In this document: positions 5,600 through 6,570 of the stretch, piece by piece | Layout: each line of letters opens with the position of its first letter | How positions within the stretch are numbered: position 1 is the stretch's first letter | Assembly: GCA_008671285.1 (NCBI GenBank) | Contig: RPYR01000034.1 | Location: forward strand, 1-6,570 | DNA length: 6,570 bases | Reading direction: 5' to 3' | DNA from: Collinsella aerofaciens | GTDB lineage: Bacteria > Actinomycetota > Coriobacteriia > Coriobacteriales > Coriobacteriaceae | Position numbers and translations under genes: made by a program | The notes under the pieces: generated by a model | What the model saw: only the letters and a program-made list of their open reading frames with translations | What the model was told of the DNA's origin: nothing | Database searches by the model: none

Positions 5600-6160
5600 T
5601 TAGCCAAAGTAGCGCTTGAGCAGGCCGGCGAAAGCCTTGCCGTGGCGGGCCTCGTCGCGAGCCATCTCGTGCACGGTGTCGTGGATGGCATCGAGGCCGG
5701 CGGCCTTGGCACGCTTGGCAAGATCGGTCTTGCCGGCGGTGGCGCCGTTCTCGGCCTCAACGCGCATCTCGAGGTGCTTCTTGGTGGAGTCGGTCACGAC
5801 CTCGCCCAGGAGCTCGGCGAACTTGGCGGCATGCTCGGCCTCCTCGTGGGCAGCCTTTTCCCAGTACAGGCCGATCTCGGGATAGCCCTCGCGATGAGCG
5901 ACGCGAGCCATGGCCAGGTACATACCGACCTCAGAGCACTCGCCCTCAAAGTTGGCGCGCAGGTCGGCAACGATGTCCTCAGCGACACCCTCCATCTTGG
6001 CGCCGCCCACGACGTGCTCGGCGGCCCACTCGAGCTGGCCCTCCTCCTGCTTCAGGAAACGAGAACCGGGAACGCCGCACTGGGGGCACTTAAAATCCTC
6101 GGGCAGCTGGTCGCCGTCGAACTCTTCCACATAACCGCAAACGGGGCAAACAAACTTCAT
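5600..6160 (-). CDS. Reverse rubrerythrin (N-terminal rubredoxin plus diiron domain), probable NADH peroxidase
   Basis: Rubrerythrins reduce hydrogen peroxide in the cytosol of anaerobes, taking electrons from NAD(P)H through a reductase. In this 186-aa protein the order is reversed from classical rubrerythrin. A rubredoxin-like iron site comes first (CPVCG at 5-9 and CPQCG at about 25-29), followed by a four-helix ferritin-like domain with diiron ligand motifs: [43 protein letters not shown] and [14 protein letters not shown]. This matches the clostridial reverse rubrerythrin type, known as an oxygen- and peroxide-induced NADH peroxidase component. I chose the ATG at 6158-6160 because AAAGGA lies about 8 nt before it and the rubredoxin motif follows at once. 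An upstream ATG at 6265 would add 35 unlikely residues. The gene is monocistronic. Confidence 0.95.
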   Translation of the reverse strand: MKFVCPVCGYVEEFDGDQLPEDFKCPQCGVPGSRFLKQEEGQLEWAAEHVVGGAKMEGVAEDIVADLRANFEGECSEVGMYLAMARVAHREGYPEIGLYWEKAAHEEAEHAAKFAELLGEVVTDSTKKHLEMRVEAENGATAGKTDLAKRAKAAGLDAIHDTVHEMARDEARHGKAFAGLLKRYFG

Positions 6161-6244
6161 GATTCGATCCTTTCGATCGATGGCGATTGTGCGCTCGTCC
6201 GGTCCCGTAAGGGCCCTCTCTGGACGTGCGTCTTGACGAGTTCT

Positions 6245-6272
6245 ATTATCCATAAATGCAACCAAATGTGAA
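6245..6272 (-). promoter_or_regulatory. Promoter of the rubrerythrin gene
   Basis: On the minus strand TTCACA (6267-6272, 5 of 6 matches to TTGACA) and GATAAT (6245-6250, 5 of 6 matches to TATAAT) are separated by 16 bp inside an A/T-rich stretch. The implied start is near 6238, giving a leader of about 78 nt with a weak GC-rich hairpin (GGGCCC-TTAC-GGGACC). No PerR-type palindrome was recognised by eye. Confidence 0.55.
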
Positions 6273-6381
6273 GCCTATTAGGAATGATTTTTAATAAAAC
6301 AATTTCGAGATATGAAGATGTTGATTGATTAACGATTGGGAGGCCGTCTGCGATCTTTGCTGAGTACAATCGGGCGAGCAA

Positions 6382-6399
6382 ATGTTGACCTATCAACAA
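6382..6399 (+). promoter_or_regulatory. Rex-like operator palindrome before the alcohol dehydrogenase
   Basis: ATGTTGACCTATCAACAA contains the perfect dyad TGTTGA-CCTA-TCAACA. It matches the clostridial Rex operator form TTGTTAA-N4-TTAACAA at 11 of 14 defined positions. Rex represses fermentative dehydrogenases when NADH/NAD+ is low, so its place just before the ribosome site of an alcohol dehydrogenase makes sense. Short palindromes arise by chance, and no rex gene is in view. Confidence 0.4.
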
Positions 6400-6416
6400 A
6401 TGAAGGAGTTTCCTTT

Positions 6417-6570
6417 ATGCATCTAGCCCGTCGTGCCTGGTGCCGAACATATCAGACGGTTTTTCGCATTGCATTGCCGATCCTGCCCTATACCGAGCCG
6501 CGCATTTTGGAGCATGCCGAGGATGTGCCCGCGGTGCTTCAAAAGCGCTCGATCCAGAAGGTCCTTATCG
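6417..6570 (+). CDS. Iron-containing alcohol dehydrogenase, N-terminal fragment (cut by window end)
   Basis: Fifty-one codons are present, beginning MHLARRAWCRTYQTVFRIAL. The segment FRIALPILPYTEPRILEHAEDVPAVLQKRSIQKVLI resembles the start of the Fe-ADH subgroup, in which a short basic/aromatic leader and LPYxEPxIL precede the first strand of the NAD-binding domain. The iron and NAD-binding motifs lie beyond the window, so substrate and activity cannot be judged. The start is well supported by AAGGAG (6403-6408), 8 nt before the ATG. Its control region is shared with the divergent rubrerythrin gene. In a fermenter such an enzyme would reduce an aldehyde or ketone while re-oxidising NAD(P)H; that is inferred. 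Confidence 0.7.
   Translation, partial: MHLARRAWCRTYQTVFRIALPILPYTEPRILEHAEDVPAVLQKRSIQKVLI

Noticed and set aside
6161..6265. N-terminal extension of rubrerythrin from the ATG at 6265
   Set aside because: It would precede the rubredoxin motif with a charged tail, has no ribosome site, and overlaps the likely promoter and leader.
5387..6271. Plus-strand open frame of 294 codons
   Set aside because: It starts inside the second palindromic element and is otherwise antisense to rubrerythrin; its Leu/Gly-rich translation resembles no family.
6321..6370. Sigma-type promoter for the alcohol dehydrogenase (TTGATT, TACAAT)
   Set aside because: The -10-like TACAAT (6365-6370) has no -35 at an allowed distance; the TTGATT is too far away, so no promoter is called.

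Overview
The window looks like part of a chromosome from an anaerobic, fairly high-GC Gram-positive bacterium, most likely a Coriobacteriia member such as Collinsella. This is an inference from three things: the gene set (PLP synthase pdxS-pdxT with a divergent MocR-type regulator, an N-terminal-rubredoxin rubrerythrin, an iron-type alcohol dehydrogenase), the strong G/C third-position preference of the housekeeping genes, and the many palindromic intergenic elements. No rRNA or marker gene is present, so the genus is not proven.

Layout. (1) 2-508 (+): the 3' part of a gene whose protein ends in an extremely regular Arg-Gly-Gly tail. (2) 507-831: no gene, but four strong inverted repeats in a row, one nested and containing a good intrinsic terminator. 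(3) 855-2353 (-): pdxS then pdxT, a two-gene operon for ribose-5-phosphate-dependent vitamin B6 (PLP) synthesis. (4) 2354-2498: a divergent control region with a 12-bp direct repeat and an extended -10 for pdxST. (5) 2499-3938 (+): a MocR/GntR regulator with an aminotransferase-like domain, probably PdxR. (6) 3929-4047: a 119-bp palindromic MITE-like element whose left end supplies the regulator's stop codon. (7) 4081-4146: another inverted repeat of a different sequence. (8) 4230-5357 (+): an accessory protein resembling the AbiEi/DUF559 group, with a PD-(D/E)XK-like C-terminus. (9) 5348-5466: a second 119-bp copy of the element, again supplying the stop codon of the gene before it, in the same frame. 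(10) 5535-6160 (-): reverse rubrerythrin with its terminator. (11) 6161-6416: a divergent promoter region with a Rex-like palindrome. (12) 6417-6570 (+): the 5' end of an iron-containing alcohol dehydrogenase.

How the parts fit. PdxS and PdxT form the PLP synthase, and the divergent MocR protein probably senses PLP and controls them through the shared intergenic region. Rubrerythrin (peroxide detoxification) and the alcohol dehydrogenase (NADH re-oxidation) fit a fermentative anaerobe. The most unusual part is the segment from 3929 to 5466: a nuclease-like accessory gene lies between two same-orientation, equal-length, roughly 80% identical palindromic elements, and each element ends the upstream reading frame with the same codons (CTA AGT GAG TAG, Leu-Ser-Glu-stop).
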